From assembly GCA_030700315.1 (NCBI GenBank), contig JAUYJO010000139.1, positions 1-45,978 on the forward strand: 45,978 bases of DNA, in the 5' to 3' direction. A program made the translations under genes and the position numbers. The stretch comes from Gallionella sp. Its GTDB lineage: Bacteria; Pseudomonadota; Gammaproteobacteria; Burkholderiales; Gallionellaceae. The notes beneath the pieces are model-generated. The model was not told where the DNA came from. It searched no databases and saw nothing but the letters and a program-made list of their open reading frames with translations. Shown in pieces: positions 1 to 7,601 of this stretch. How positions within the stretch are numbered: the first letter of the stretch is position 1; every line of letters starts with the position of its first letter.

Positions 1-254
1 GATGGCCTGAAAGGCGTGTACCACATCAACGCGGTGGACTGTGTGACGCAGATGCAATTCGTCGCCACCTGCGAGAAGATCAGCGAGGCGTATTTGCTGC
101 CAGTCATCCGGCAGTTGTTGGATGGATTCCCGTTTGTCATCCTCGGATTTCATTCGGACAACGGCTCGGAATACATCAACATCGCCGCCGCCATGAAAAA
201 ACGGGCGTAAAAATCGAGCCGACAAGGCAAAGCGAAGAAGCACCTATTGGTTAG
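1..254 (+). pseudogene. Transposase/integrase-core remnant, frameshifted and truncated
   Basis: The frame is open from base 1 and reads as the end of a DDE integrase core. The residues FHSDNGSEYIN at about 150-183 match the second catalytic Asp region of IS481/IS3-like transposases. The frame stops at 208-210 just after a run of six A at 195-200. One extra A would continue it as KTGVKIEPTRQ to a stop at 252-254, still far short of the usual C-terminal part with the catalytic Glu. I read it as a dead IS fragment whose 5' part lies outside the window. A programmed slip at the A-run is possible but unlikely, because the extended frame ends almost at once. Confidence 0.75.
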
Positions 255-318
255 ATCGAACCAGATTTAAAATCGATTTATTCAGATTCAAAACCCTTCG
301 CTCAGACTCATTTCTGAA

Positions 319-347
319 TTGGAAAATACTCGGGACACCGTTACAAT
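319..347 (+). promoter_or_regulatory. Possible sigma70 promoter before the radical SAM fragment
   Basis: TTGGAA (319-324) and TACAAT (342-347) are separated by 17 bases. The ATG at 353 lies only six bases after the -10 box, so a transcript from here would be almost leaderless, or translation would start at the second in-frame ATG (359). Sequence match only. Confidence 0.35.
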
Positions 348-352
348 TCAGC

Positions 353-610
353 ATGAATATGATTTACGACATGCCGCTGTTCCGCCCTCCCTCCGAAGGG
401 GACAACCTGATCATCCAAGCCACGCTGGGGTGCAGCTTCAACCAGTGCAGTTTCTGCGCCATGTATCGCAGCAAGTTCAATTATGATGAAGATTGGCCGG
501 CTGACACAATCATTCATCGGACGCAGTTAAGCAACCACCTAACAAATTTTCTGATGTGCGGAAATTTTTTCAACCAGCCCGCAAGCTGGCCAACAAAAAT
601 CGAGGAATGA
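353..610 (+). pseudogene. 5' fragment of a radical SAM protein
   Basis: The first ~43 residues look like the N-terminus of a radical SAM protein. DMPLFRPPSEGDNLIIQ is followed by CSFNQCSFCAMYRSK, a CxxxxCxxC cluster (residues 27, 32 and 35) that resembles, but is not identical to, the classical CxxxCxxC [4Fe-4S] motif. After MYRSK (about position 480) the expected core barrel disappears. The reading continues as unrelated sequence for another ~42 codons and runs into the 3' end of the convergent WbsX-type gene. Such proteins usually exceed 300 residues, so this is a remnant, probably cut when the glycan block was inserted. It cannot form the SAM barrel and is presumably non-functional. Confidence 0.7.
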
Positions 611-1809
611 TAGGCAATCACCCATCGCAAGTCGCGGAATAATGTCCGTTTTTTTTTGCCTCCCGGAAATGACAGTATCGTCTCAGAAAACCCCATTAAT
701 GCAGACGGTTCATTCTTGGCGCGCAATGTAGCTTCAAGAAATTGGTGCTGGAACTTGCGGTCGGGTTCCAGGTGGCATCCCTCCGCCCATTCGTTCCAGG
801 CATTGATGAAGATAAAACGCTCCTGCCCCGGAAATTTTACCATCGTTCTTTTTATGGTTTCGGCAAGCCAATACTCATAATTGGCAGGTGTGCCACCGAG
901 AACGATGACTCCTCGATTGCCCGTGCGCGGCGTATTGTCCCATGAGGGGAAGACCCCCTTGAATATATTGCCATGCCGATATTCCCGTTCCAGGTAAGAC
1001 CGGGCAATTTCCTGGTATTCCGGAACGTAACCACGGAATGGCTCATAGAACGATATTTGATCAGCAATGTTCTGACACTTCATGTTGTGAGGGGGAAACT
1101 CGACGCCACTGTCGAAACCGAATTGGTTGTAATCCTCATTGCCATGTGTTAACGCTGCGCAGAGGTGGATTTCACCTATGCCTGCCGAGCGGCAATAATC
1201 GCGCCAGATCGCGGCCGTTTTTCTGGCGTCAGGTAGATGCTGGGGACGATAGACAATCAGAAATGGAATGCCGTCGATGCGGATATAGCGCGGATCGTTA
1301 AAGAACGGAATCAGGCTTTTGATGAAATTCAGGTCATCGTCTGGCAGGTATCGCTGGGCGATGAGTATTTCATGCTCGGCGGCATCCCAGCGCCGTGTCC
1401 AGTTTTCGTTCGCCCAGCAAAGGCAAAAAGGCATATCGCTTTCCGAGTCGGCCAGCATGTCGTCCAAGGGTTGGTTGAGCAGGCGGGTTCCGGAAAACCA
1501 GTAGTAGTGATAGCAGAACCCGTCGATCCCATATTGTTTTGCCATACGTATTTGGTCGTGTCGGGTAGCGCGCACACGAAGGTCATAAAATCCGAAATCC
1601 GACGGTAGGTGGGGCTGATAGTGTCCGTCAAACAAGTGCTTTGCCTTGGTGACATTAGTCCACTCCGTGAACCCCTTCCCCCACCAAGTATCGTTTTCCG
1701 GGATGGGATGAAATTGTGTCAGGAAAAAAGCAATCAGGCGAGGACGAAAGGAGGGGCGACCGGACTCCATATTTTCGACCGCATCTTTCGATGGTGTTGA
1801 ATCATTCAC
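514..1809 (-). CDS. WbsX-type glycan biosynthesis protein (GH99-like)
   Basis: This 431-residue protein has the hallmarks of the WbsX family found in O-antigen and capsule clusters: RLIAFFLTQFHPIPEND (about residues 24-40), WWGKGFTEWTNV (about 42-53), and near the C-terminus INAWNEWAEGCHLEPD. The family is related to glycoside hydrolase family 99 and is often annotated as a glycosyltransferase; its precise reaction is not settled. It is the last gene of the long minus-strand glycan block, 31 bases after the methyltransferase. The start at 1809 is GTG; an ATG at 1770 is an alternative that keeps the whole conserved domain. No signal peptide is seen, so it should act in the cytoplasm. Its 3' end abuts the truncated radical SAM gene, which marks the edge of the block. 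Confidence 0.8.
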   Translation of the reverse strand: MNDSTPSKDAVENMESGRPSFRPRLIAFFLTQFHPIPENDTWWGKGFTEWTNVTKAKHLFDGHYQPHLPSDFGFYDLRVRATRHDQIRMAKQYGIDGFCYHYYWFSGTRLLNQPLDDMLADSESDMPFCLCWANENWTRRWDAAEHEILIAQRYLPDDDLNFIKSLIPFFNDPRYIRIDGIPFLIVYRPQHLPDARKTAAIWRDYCRSAGIGEIHLCAALTHGNEDYNQFGFDSGVEFPPHNMKCQNIADQISFYEPFRGYVPEYQEIARSYLEREYRHGNIFKGVFPSWDNTPRTGNRGVIVLGGTPANYEYWLAETIKRTMVKFPGQERFIFINAWNEWAEGCHLEPDRKFQHQFLEATLRAKNEPSALMGFSETILSFPGGKKKRTLFRDLRWVIAYHSSIFVGQLAGWLKKFPHIRKFVRWLLNCVR

Positions 1810-1840
1810 AATTGGCGATAAATTAAATTAAGCAAGGTGG

Positions 1841-2692
1841 TCAAAGCCGCAAACCAATCATTTGCAGCATGCTCGATATCCTGTCACGGGTTTTCAGGCT
1901 TATAAAAGACAGTATAAAACCAAGAATTCGACTTCCTCTGGCGCCAATACTGAATGAACCAGGATCTGATGATGAAACAGGTATTGATTCCAATCTCAAG
2001 CTCTTGCCTGGTGCACAATATGGCACCGCCTTGACTACTACCTGATAAATCATGCCAAATTTATTGCAAGCAAGTGCCTGACGGGTATCTGATGGCAGTC
2101 GGCGCCAATTTTGTGCAAATTCCGTCTGCGTCGGGGTTTTTATCACAAAGCTAGCTTCTATAATTTTGAACCCTGCATCATTGAACAGCCGTTGAATATT
2201 TTTCAGCGCAAAAAAACGAATATGCGTTTTATCTAACAGCCCTCTGGACTGATATTCAAAATCACCATTTAGCAGGCATGCAATAACGGCATTATGGCCA
2301 GCATGTGGCAGAGAAATAACGACACAGCCATTATCTGCAAGCAACGGCAGCAATTTTTTCAGCGTGGTCCAAGGGTCATATAGATGCTCCAGCACATCGG
2401 TTGCAACGATGGCGTCGAACTTGTCATCCACAGAAAAATTGTCGGGCCATGCTGGATCATTCAGATCGCATGAATAAACCTTTTCGCAATATTGTGAAAC
2501 TATCTCGATAGCCTGTGTGTCAATTTCCAGCGCAGTGATATGGCATTGATTCTCTTTAAGCAACCTTGTTACTGAACCTGGTCCAGAACCAAGCTCAAGC
2601 ACTCTTTTGCCAACTCCTACCATGTGCAACGCCTTCGCTGCAGAGGTGTTGGAATTTGCTTTATATTGGTATTTGTGTCGTTGGGTTGCCAT
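1841..2692 (-). CDS. Class I SAM-dependent methyltransferase
   Basis: The 283-residue protein contains the SAM-binding motif VLELGSGPGS at 31-40, an acidic end of strand 2 (ALEID) and the DVLEHL motif at 99-104. This pattern is typical of Methyltransf_11/23-type Rossmann methyltransferases. It lies in the glycan block between an acyltransferase and the WbsX-type gene, so a sugar or lipid-linked glycan is a plausible acceptor, but the substrate cannot be read from sequence. The C-terminal ~80 residues have no recognised domain. ATG at 2692 is the only sensible start; the upstream acyltransferase ends 66 bases earlier. Confidence 0.8.
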   Translation of the reverse strand: MATQRHKYQYKANSNTSAAKALHMVGVGKRVLELGSGPGSVTRLLKENQCHITALEIDTQAIEIVSQYCEKVYSCDLNDPAWPDNFSVDDKFDAIVATDVLEHLYDPWTTLKKLLPLLADNGCVVISLPHAGHNAVIACLLNGDFEYQSRGLLDKTHIRFFALKNIQRLFNDAGFKIIEASFVIKTPTQTEFAQNWRRLPSDTRQALACNKFGMIYQVVVKAVPYCAPGKSLRLESIPVSSSDPGSFSIGARGSRILGFILSFISLKTRDRISSMLQMIGLRL

Positions 2693-2758
2693 TTAGACGA
2701 GCTCTTTCTTGTACCTACAAAACGCTCCAGACCGATTGCGTCGACCCAGCCAGGGGTG

Positions 2759-3964
2759 CTACGCCCCATGTAACCTATCGGTATCTTGTTGGGCTGATTT
2801 TTTCGCAGCCTCTGAGTGCATCTTACGCACCCTTGTGCGGGTAATGATCATTTTACCTAAATGAATTCCCGGTATTTCAATCATTCGATACGTCAACTCG
2901 GCTATCGCCAAGAGCGACATAAGCAACAGCAAGGCGCAAACAAAATAAGCGTAAGCACCCATATGCGGCACGAGCGCATTGTAAATCCATTGAATCTGGC
3001 CCTTGAGAAGAACAATCACTACCGGGTGTAGCAAATAGATGCTGTAGCTTCTCTCACCCAAGTACTCAAACAACCAGTTTGCACTCCACAGACTTGGGCG
3101 ATCACTTTGCCAAATACATAAAGCTGCAAATCCTGCTCCCCATAACAGCAAATCCGCTTCCCAAATTTTCTGCAGCGGATTCTCCAAATCTGTAAGCAGC
3201 AGGATGCCGAGCAATGTCAGACAAAAAATCGGTACAATTTTTTGAATGTTGTGTGATGCTTGTTTATAAGGCCGAGCCAAACGAAAGGCATACATGCCCA
3301 TGGCAAAAAAACAGATGTTCGAGGCAAATGAGAAATAAGCCCAATTGTATTTATACATGGAATATGTATGAGCGAAATGCTCATGCAGGCTTACACGGGC
3401 CGCATAAGCAACGACAATGCTAATTATCACCAGAAAAAACGTGCCAGAAGTTGAACGCACCGTAAGCAAAAGCATCGGGAAAATCGCGTAAAACAGCATT
3501 TCTACGCCGACAGTCCAGCCCGCCCAGACGATTCCTGACCAAGGCGCGAAACCGAACGTGAAAGTCAGGTTAAGCAGTATCGTGGGGATGTCAAACGCCA
3601 CCGCATGCGATTTGATGATGACGGGCCATAAAATCATGCCGGCCATGATGGCGTAATAGAGCGGAGCAATACGAAAGAAACGCTTGATGAAATACTCGTT
3701 TACCCAAGCAGTGCGGTGCATGGTGTGCTCGGTTGAATGCATCAGCGAAAATGCGCTCAACACAAAAAACAGGTGAACTGCATAAGAGAATTCGCTGGCA
3801 ATAAATGAAAAATACGTCGGCACTGCCACATTTGCAAGATGCGCCAGATGGTAAAGAACGATCGCCACCGCTGCAATGCCACGAAGTCCATGGAGACCTG
3901 GCAGCATCCTGTTCATCGGGATCGTTGCCGATTCAAATTCGGCTGTATGCGATTTATTCAGCAT
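2759..3964 (-). CDS. Acyltransferase family 3 membrane protein (sugar O-acyltransferase)
   Basis: GLHGLRGIAAVAIVLYHLAH near the N-terminus, with its conserved Arg and His, is the signature of acyltransferase family 3 (OafA/NodX type), integral membrane enzymes that transfer acetyl or other acyl groups to surface sugars. About ten hydrophobic segments follow, including VGVEMLFYAIFPML and RSYSIYLLHPVVIVLL, both typical of the family. The frame is open to a TTG at 4009. I prefer ATG at 3964, which overlaps the upstream GT4 stop by 11 bases and suggests translational coupling; ATG at 3916 (MNRMLPG) is also possible. The length of ~400 residues is normal. The role is likely O-acylation of the glycan made by this block. 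Confidence 0.85.
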   Translation of the reverse strand: MLNKSHTAEFESATIPMNRMLPGLHGLRGIAAVAIVLYHLAHLANVAVPTYFSFIASEFSYAVHLFFVLSAFSLMHSTEHTMHRTAWVNEYFIKRFFRIAPLYYAIMAGMILWPVIIKSHAVAFDIPTILLNLTFTFGFAPWSGIVWAGWTVGVEMLFYAIFPMLLLTVRSTSGTFFLVIISIVVAYAARVSLHEHFAHTYSMYKYNWAYFSFASNICFFAMGMYAFRLARPYKQASHNIQKIVPIFCLTLLGILLLTDLENPLQKIWEADLLLWGAGFAALCIWQSDRPSLWSANWLFEYLGERSYSIYLLHPVVIVLLKGQIQWIYNALVPHMGAYAYFVCALLLLMSLLAIAELTYRMIEIPGIHLGKMIITRTRVRKMHSEAAKKSAQQDTDRLHGA

Positions 3965-5222
3965 CAGAGCATCTGGAATTTTTGATCGTATCGCTGAAAA
4001 TGTGTTCAATACGCATTACTGTCTGGCCAAGATCAAAAAAAATGGCAGCGCGCAGCCTTGCGGCTTGGCCCATGGTTTTCATTCTTTCCGGGTCATCCAG
4101 GAGCTTTGCTATCTGTGACGCCATTGCGGCCGCATCCCCCACATCAACTAAAAATCCACTAATCCCGTCTTCAATAATTTCTTGCGGGCCGCCGCTGCGT
4201 GTAGCGACTACCGGCTTGCCAGCAGCCATTGCCTCAATTATCGTCCGGCCAAACGACTCATAAACTGATGCACTGATATAAACATCAACTTTTCCCAACA
4301 AGTCTGGAATATCAGTGCGATATCCTAACAAATGCACTCGTCCTTCAAGCTCGTGCTTCAATATCTCCTGTTCGACCAGCAGCCTGTAAGTATTTGAGGT
4401 ATTCCCGATAATGAGATGATGCAAATTAGGATATTCGTGACGCAACTTTGCTACTGCCCGAATATATGTCACGACACCCTTTTGCGGGCTAACAATTCCG
4501 CAAATAGCCGTCAGACGGCTATCTGCTGGCACATCAGGCAAATTCAAAGTGGATTTGAGGTTAAAAAATCGTTCGATATCCACGCCATTGTGTACGACAT
4601 TAACCTTGGCAGGCGGGTTGATTCCAAATAATTGGCTAGCTAGTGCATTGGAATTGGCAATCACCATTGAAGACCTGCGCAAGATAAATTCTGGAAGCCA
4701 TTCGACAGAGCAAGGGCTCGTAAGATCGCGATTGTCGGCAATCCGTTCCCGCAAATGCCAGATATGTGGAATATGGCATAAACGGGCTGCTATTGCTCCG
4801 TCGAGAACGGTAGCCGTATTGGTATAAATGAGTTGAACACCTTGCCTGCGCACAACCAACGATATCAGCAACACTCGCAGAGGGATGCCCGCCAAAGACA
4901 AGAATGCCAAAAGATAAGGGTGTTTGAGTACCCGCCAAGGTCGACACAAAAAATCTCGGAAAGCGAGCGACCTTGGTTCAAAAATCCAACGCCTTATTAC
5001 CCCACTAATATAGGGGATGCCTAGTTTATCCAGTGCATCGGTAAACGGTCCAGTAGATGGCACCAAGACCATAAGAGCAAACCGTGAACGGTCAATTTTT
5101 CTTAGAATGTCCAACAACGACATCTGGGCACCATAAAGCTGAGAGTCATGGGCAATAATGAGCACCCTCACCGTATCAGAATCGCTGGATAAGTGTTTAG
5201 AGGAGGTAGGATTAATGTCCAT
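3954..5222 (-). CDS. Glycosyltransferase family 4
   Basis: This is a 422-residue GT-B fold transferase. The C-terminal half carries the retaining-GT4 EX7E motif (E322 and E330 in ESFGRTIIEAMAAGKPVVATR), followed by GGPQEIIEDGISGFLV, which binds the nucleotide sugar. The N-terminal half has AHDSQLYGAQMSLLDILRK, common to the acceptor domain of GT4 enzymes. It should transfer a sugar from a nucleotide donor onto a lipid-linked acceptor on the cytoplasmic side. A 206-base gap separates it from the upstream epimerase, the largest gap in this part of the block. The gap is AT-rich and I see no convincing gene in it, so a secondary promoter there is possible. Donor and acceptor are unknown. Confidence 0.9.
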   Translation of the reverse strand: MDINPTSSKHLSSDSDTVRVLIIAHDSQLYGAQMSLLDILRKIDRSRFALMVLVPSTGPFTDALDKLGIPYISGVIRRWIFEPRSLAFRDFLCRPWRVLKHPYLLAFLSLAGIPLRVLLISLVVRRQGVQLIYTNTATVLDGAIAARLCHIPHIWHLRERIADNRDLTSPCSVEWLPEFILRRSSMVIANSNALASQLFGINPPAKVNVVHNGVDIERFFNLKSTLNLPDVPADSRLTAICGIVSPQKGVVTYIRAVAKLRHEYPNLHHLIIGNTSNTYRLLVEQEILKHELEGRVHLLGYRTDIPDLLGKVDVYISASVYESFGRTIIEAMAAGKPVVATRSGGPQEIIEDGISGFLVDVGDAAAMASQIAKLLDDPERMKTMGQAARLRAAIFFDLGQTVMRIEHIFSDTIKNSRCSDAE

Positions 5223-5428
5223 TCATTGTTTTGCAAAAGTGGGGGATTCAGATTAGACAAGCCTAATTTTCTTGAGTAGAAAACTTGCAGGCAACAATTA
5301 CAACGCTTTTCTCGCAATCGACGGTAATCGCTTACATATTGATAAATAAAGAAATTCATCATTATGTAGCTCAATCATATCAAAACCAGCTTCCAGTAAG
5401 TGAGCCTTTAAGGACGACCAGCAACAGA

Positions 5429-6361
5429 TCATTTGATCTGGTCAGAGATTAGCCACTGCGCTGTCCTGGATAACCCTTCGGCAAATTGTATTTGCGGTTT
5501 CCAGTTTAATAGTCTCTCCGCTTTCGAAATATCCAAGACATTTATCGCAACATCAAATGTCCTGGCAGGCATATACACCCGCTTTGCAGGTGTTCCGATC
5601 AATGAATCAATAGCGTCCAAAATTTCGTTCAGACTACGGCCAACTCCGCTGCCTATGTTGAATAATCGATTATCACCCTCGTAGAACATAGCCCGAACCA
5701 ATGCAGACACGGCATCACTTACATAAAAATAATCGCGCGTTACTGTGCCGTCGCCCCAAATTTCGATGACTTCATTGCGTAGCGCTTTATGGAGAAATAC
5801 GGTGACGGCTCCTTGCGCTGCCGAAACGCGCTGACGTTCGCCAAATGGGTTGGACAAGCGCAATACGCAATATTCTATGCCATGCAACAAATGGAACAGG
5901 CTCATATACTTCTCAATTGCCAATTTGCTGATTCCATAAGAGCAAATCGGCCCTGTCGGGTGGGACTCCTTGATCGGAATTTCCTCGGGGATTCCGTAAA
6001 CTGTTCCACCCGACGACACGAATATTATCTTCTTTACATTATGTTTTCTGACCGATTCCAGCAGGTGAAGTGTGCCGATGACGTTTGTTTCAACATCGTA
6101 AACAGGGTTTTCATTGGAAGAACGTGGCAGGGTTGTGGAAACCAAGTGATAAACGATGTCGCAACCGGAAACGGCGCTGTCCACATCCTTTAGATTGACA
6201 AAATCTCCGTCAATCCACTCCACCGTTGCGTGGTGCTGAAAGGGCTTGAAGCGTGCCAGGTTGGGGCGATCCAGAATGCGCACGTCGTGACCCTGGGCTA
6301 GCAAAGCTTCGCACAGATGCGATCCCAAAAAACCACCGCCACCGAGAATGAGACATTTCAT
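5429..6361 (-). CDS. NAD-dependent sugar epimerase/dehydratase (extended SDR)
   Basis: A complete 310-residue extended short-chain dehydrogenase. The NAD-binding glycine motif GGGGFLGSH is at residues 7-15 and the catalytic YxxxK is Y142-K146 (YGISK), with SSGGTVYG before it supplying the Ser/Thr. The closest general type is UDP-glucose 4-epimerase-like. The usual hexose 4-epimerase GalE in this window is a pseudogene, so this enzyme and the one at 22852 are the only intact candidates for sugar 4-epimerisation or dehydration. It starts 26 bases downstream of the WecF-type transferase. Substrate cannot be assigned from sequence. Confidence 0.85.
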   Translation of the reverse strand: MKCLILGGGGFLGSHLCEALLAQGHDVRILDRPNLARFKPFQHHATVEWIDGDFVNLKDVDSAVSGCDIVYHLVSTTLPRSSNENPVYDVETNVIGTLHLLESVRKHNVKKIIFVSSGGTVYGIPEEIPIKESHPTGPICSYGISKLAIEKYMSLFHLLHGIEYCVLRLSNPFGERQRVSAAQGAVTVFLHKALRNEVIEIWGDGTVTRDYFYVSDAVSALVRAMFYEGDNRLFNIGSGVGRSLNEILDAIDSLIGTPAKRVYMPARTFDVAINVLDISKAERLLNWKPQIQFAEGLSRTAQWLISDQIK

Positions 6362-6387
6362 ACGTCACCCCGCCGTTCATTTAATGC

Positions 6388-7539
6388 CTATTTTTCCAAT
6401 CGCATTATCGCTTTTACATTTTCTATTCCCTGAGACCTCGACCATATCTTCGACATGATTGCCTTGTTTGTGCGTATATCCTCCCGATTGAGTGGCGCAT
6501 CCAAGCTTGCAATTGTTATGTTGTCTGAAAACGGGAATAGCTTTACCCCTAGGCGAGTGTAATAGCCGTAAATCGGGTTCTCTGTTCGAAGAAATACCTT
6601 GCCGCCGCGCAACAGCGCCGCACTGATATTTCCCATGGCTTGCTGGCGAATATGGTTCATGATGAGGATGCCACAGCTGGATACGAAACGATTATATTCC
6701 GGTAGGGGCATATAATCCGCAAGTGGAATAAACGATTCGCCAAGCAGGTCTTTTCCTGCTTGTATGATGCGCTCTTGATATTTCATATTGCCATAGCTGA
6801 GCGGCACGATCACTTTTCTGCCTTGCAGGCCAAGTTTCCCCAAAGCTCGCATTACCTCGATATGATTGTTGGCGGGAGTCGCAGAATTACCTAAAAGGAT
6901 ATCCTCGCCTGTCAGGTCTTGCAGCCCATCGCCTTTCAGGAAAATATCCTCCACGCTGTAGTAATTCAAGGGCAAAAATTGCGCCTTGAAATTGGGCAAT
7001 GCTCGCTTCAGTGCGTCGTAATCGCCTGGAACGCAACAAGAAAAATAATCAATCCTTGCTATCAGCTTGTTAGCGATAACGGGCGCTGCTGTTTTTAAGA
7101 AAATCGCATTTAATAATTTTCTCGGGAGCTGCCTGACAAAAAACCGTTCCAATATGCTTGATCTCTTTATCAATAAGCTTGTTTCCGGCAATAGCAAGCG
7201 TAAGCCGTTGGCTTGCAAGATACCGTAATAATCAAATCCCCATCCACGCCAAATGATGGGCATTTTTACTGGAATGCGCGACAGCACCTGCAGTTTCTGC
7301 CAGTTCGATAGGTTCATCGAATGAAAAATCACACAATCGGCCACCTGCAAGTCGCTTTTGAATTTTTCCGAACCATAATATTCGTTACCAACAACTTCCA
7401 TGCCCTCTGCTGGCACAGCAAATGCCGGTACAGGTTTGCAAGTGAGTACACGCCACATGCTTTCACCAGTCAAGGCCTCCTCAAAGAGGCCTTGCAGGAA
7501 TGGTACGAATTTATCGTCAGGTGCTATGTGAAGAATCAT
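6388..7539 (-). CDS. WecF-type (GT56) glycosyltransferase
   Basis: This 383-residue protein matches the Fuc4NAc transferase family (GT56, PF07429). Seen are MILHIAPDDKFVPFL at the start, ILLGNSATPANNHIEVMRAL in the middle, then VPLSYGN, FIPLADYMPLPEYNRFVSSC and MNHIRQQAMGNISAALLRGG, all in family order. WecF adds TDP-Fuc4NAc in enterobacterial common antigen synthesis, but no genes for TDP-Fuc4NAc are in this window, so the donor here is probably a different 4-amino or other deoxysugar. It lies between the glycosyltransferase-methyltransferase fusion and the epimerase, all on one strand. Predicted soluble or peripheral, facing the cytoplasm. Confidence 0.8.
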   Translation of the reverse strand: MILHIAPDDKFVPFLQGLFEEALTGESMWRVLTCKPVPAFAVPAEGMEVVGNEYYGSEKFKSDLQVADCVIFHSMNLSNWQKLQVLSRIPVKMPIIWRGWGFDYYGILQANGLRLLLPETSLLIKRSSILERFFVRQLPRKLLNAIFLKTAAPVIANKLIARIDYFSCCVPGDYDALKRALPNFKAQFLPLNYYSVEDIFLKGDGLQDLTGEDILLGNSATPANNHIEVMRALGKLGLQGRKVIVPLSYGNMKYQERIIQAGKDLLGESFIPLADYMPLPEYNRFVSSCGILIMNHIRQQAMGNISAALLRGGKVFLRTENPIYGYYTRLGVKLFPFSDNITIASLDAPLNREDIRTNKAIMSKIWSRSQGIENVKAIMRLEK

Positions 7540-7601
7540 AAATACCGGTTAAAACGCCAAATTTGGAATTTTTTCGAGAATGACTGATTGCATGCCAAGA
7601 T

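Noticed and set aside
195..210. Programmed frameshift at the A6 run of the transposase
   Set aside because: The shifted frame ends after ~15 codons without the catalytic Glu region, so simple decay explains it better.
5223..5428. Possible short gene in the gap before the GT4 gene
   Set aside because: Only a 68-codon frame with no motif, mostly overlapping gap sequence and the GT4 start; treated as non-coding.
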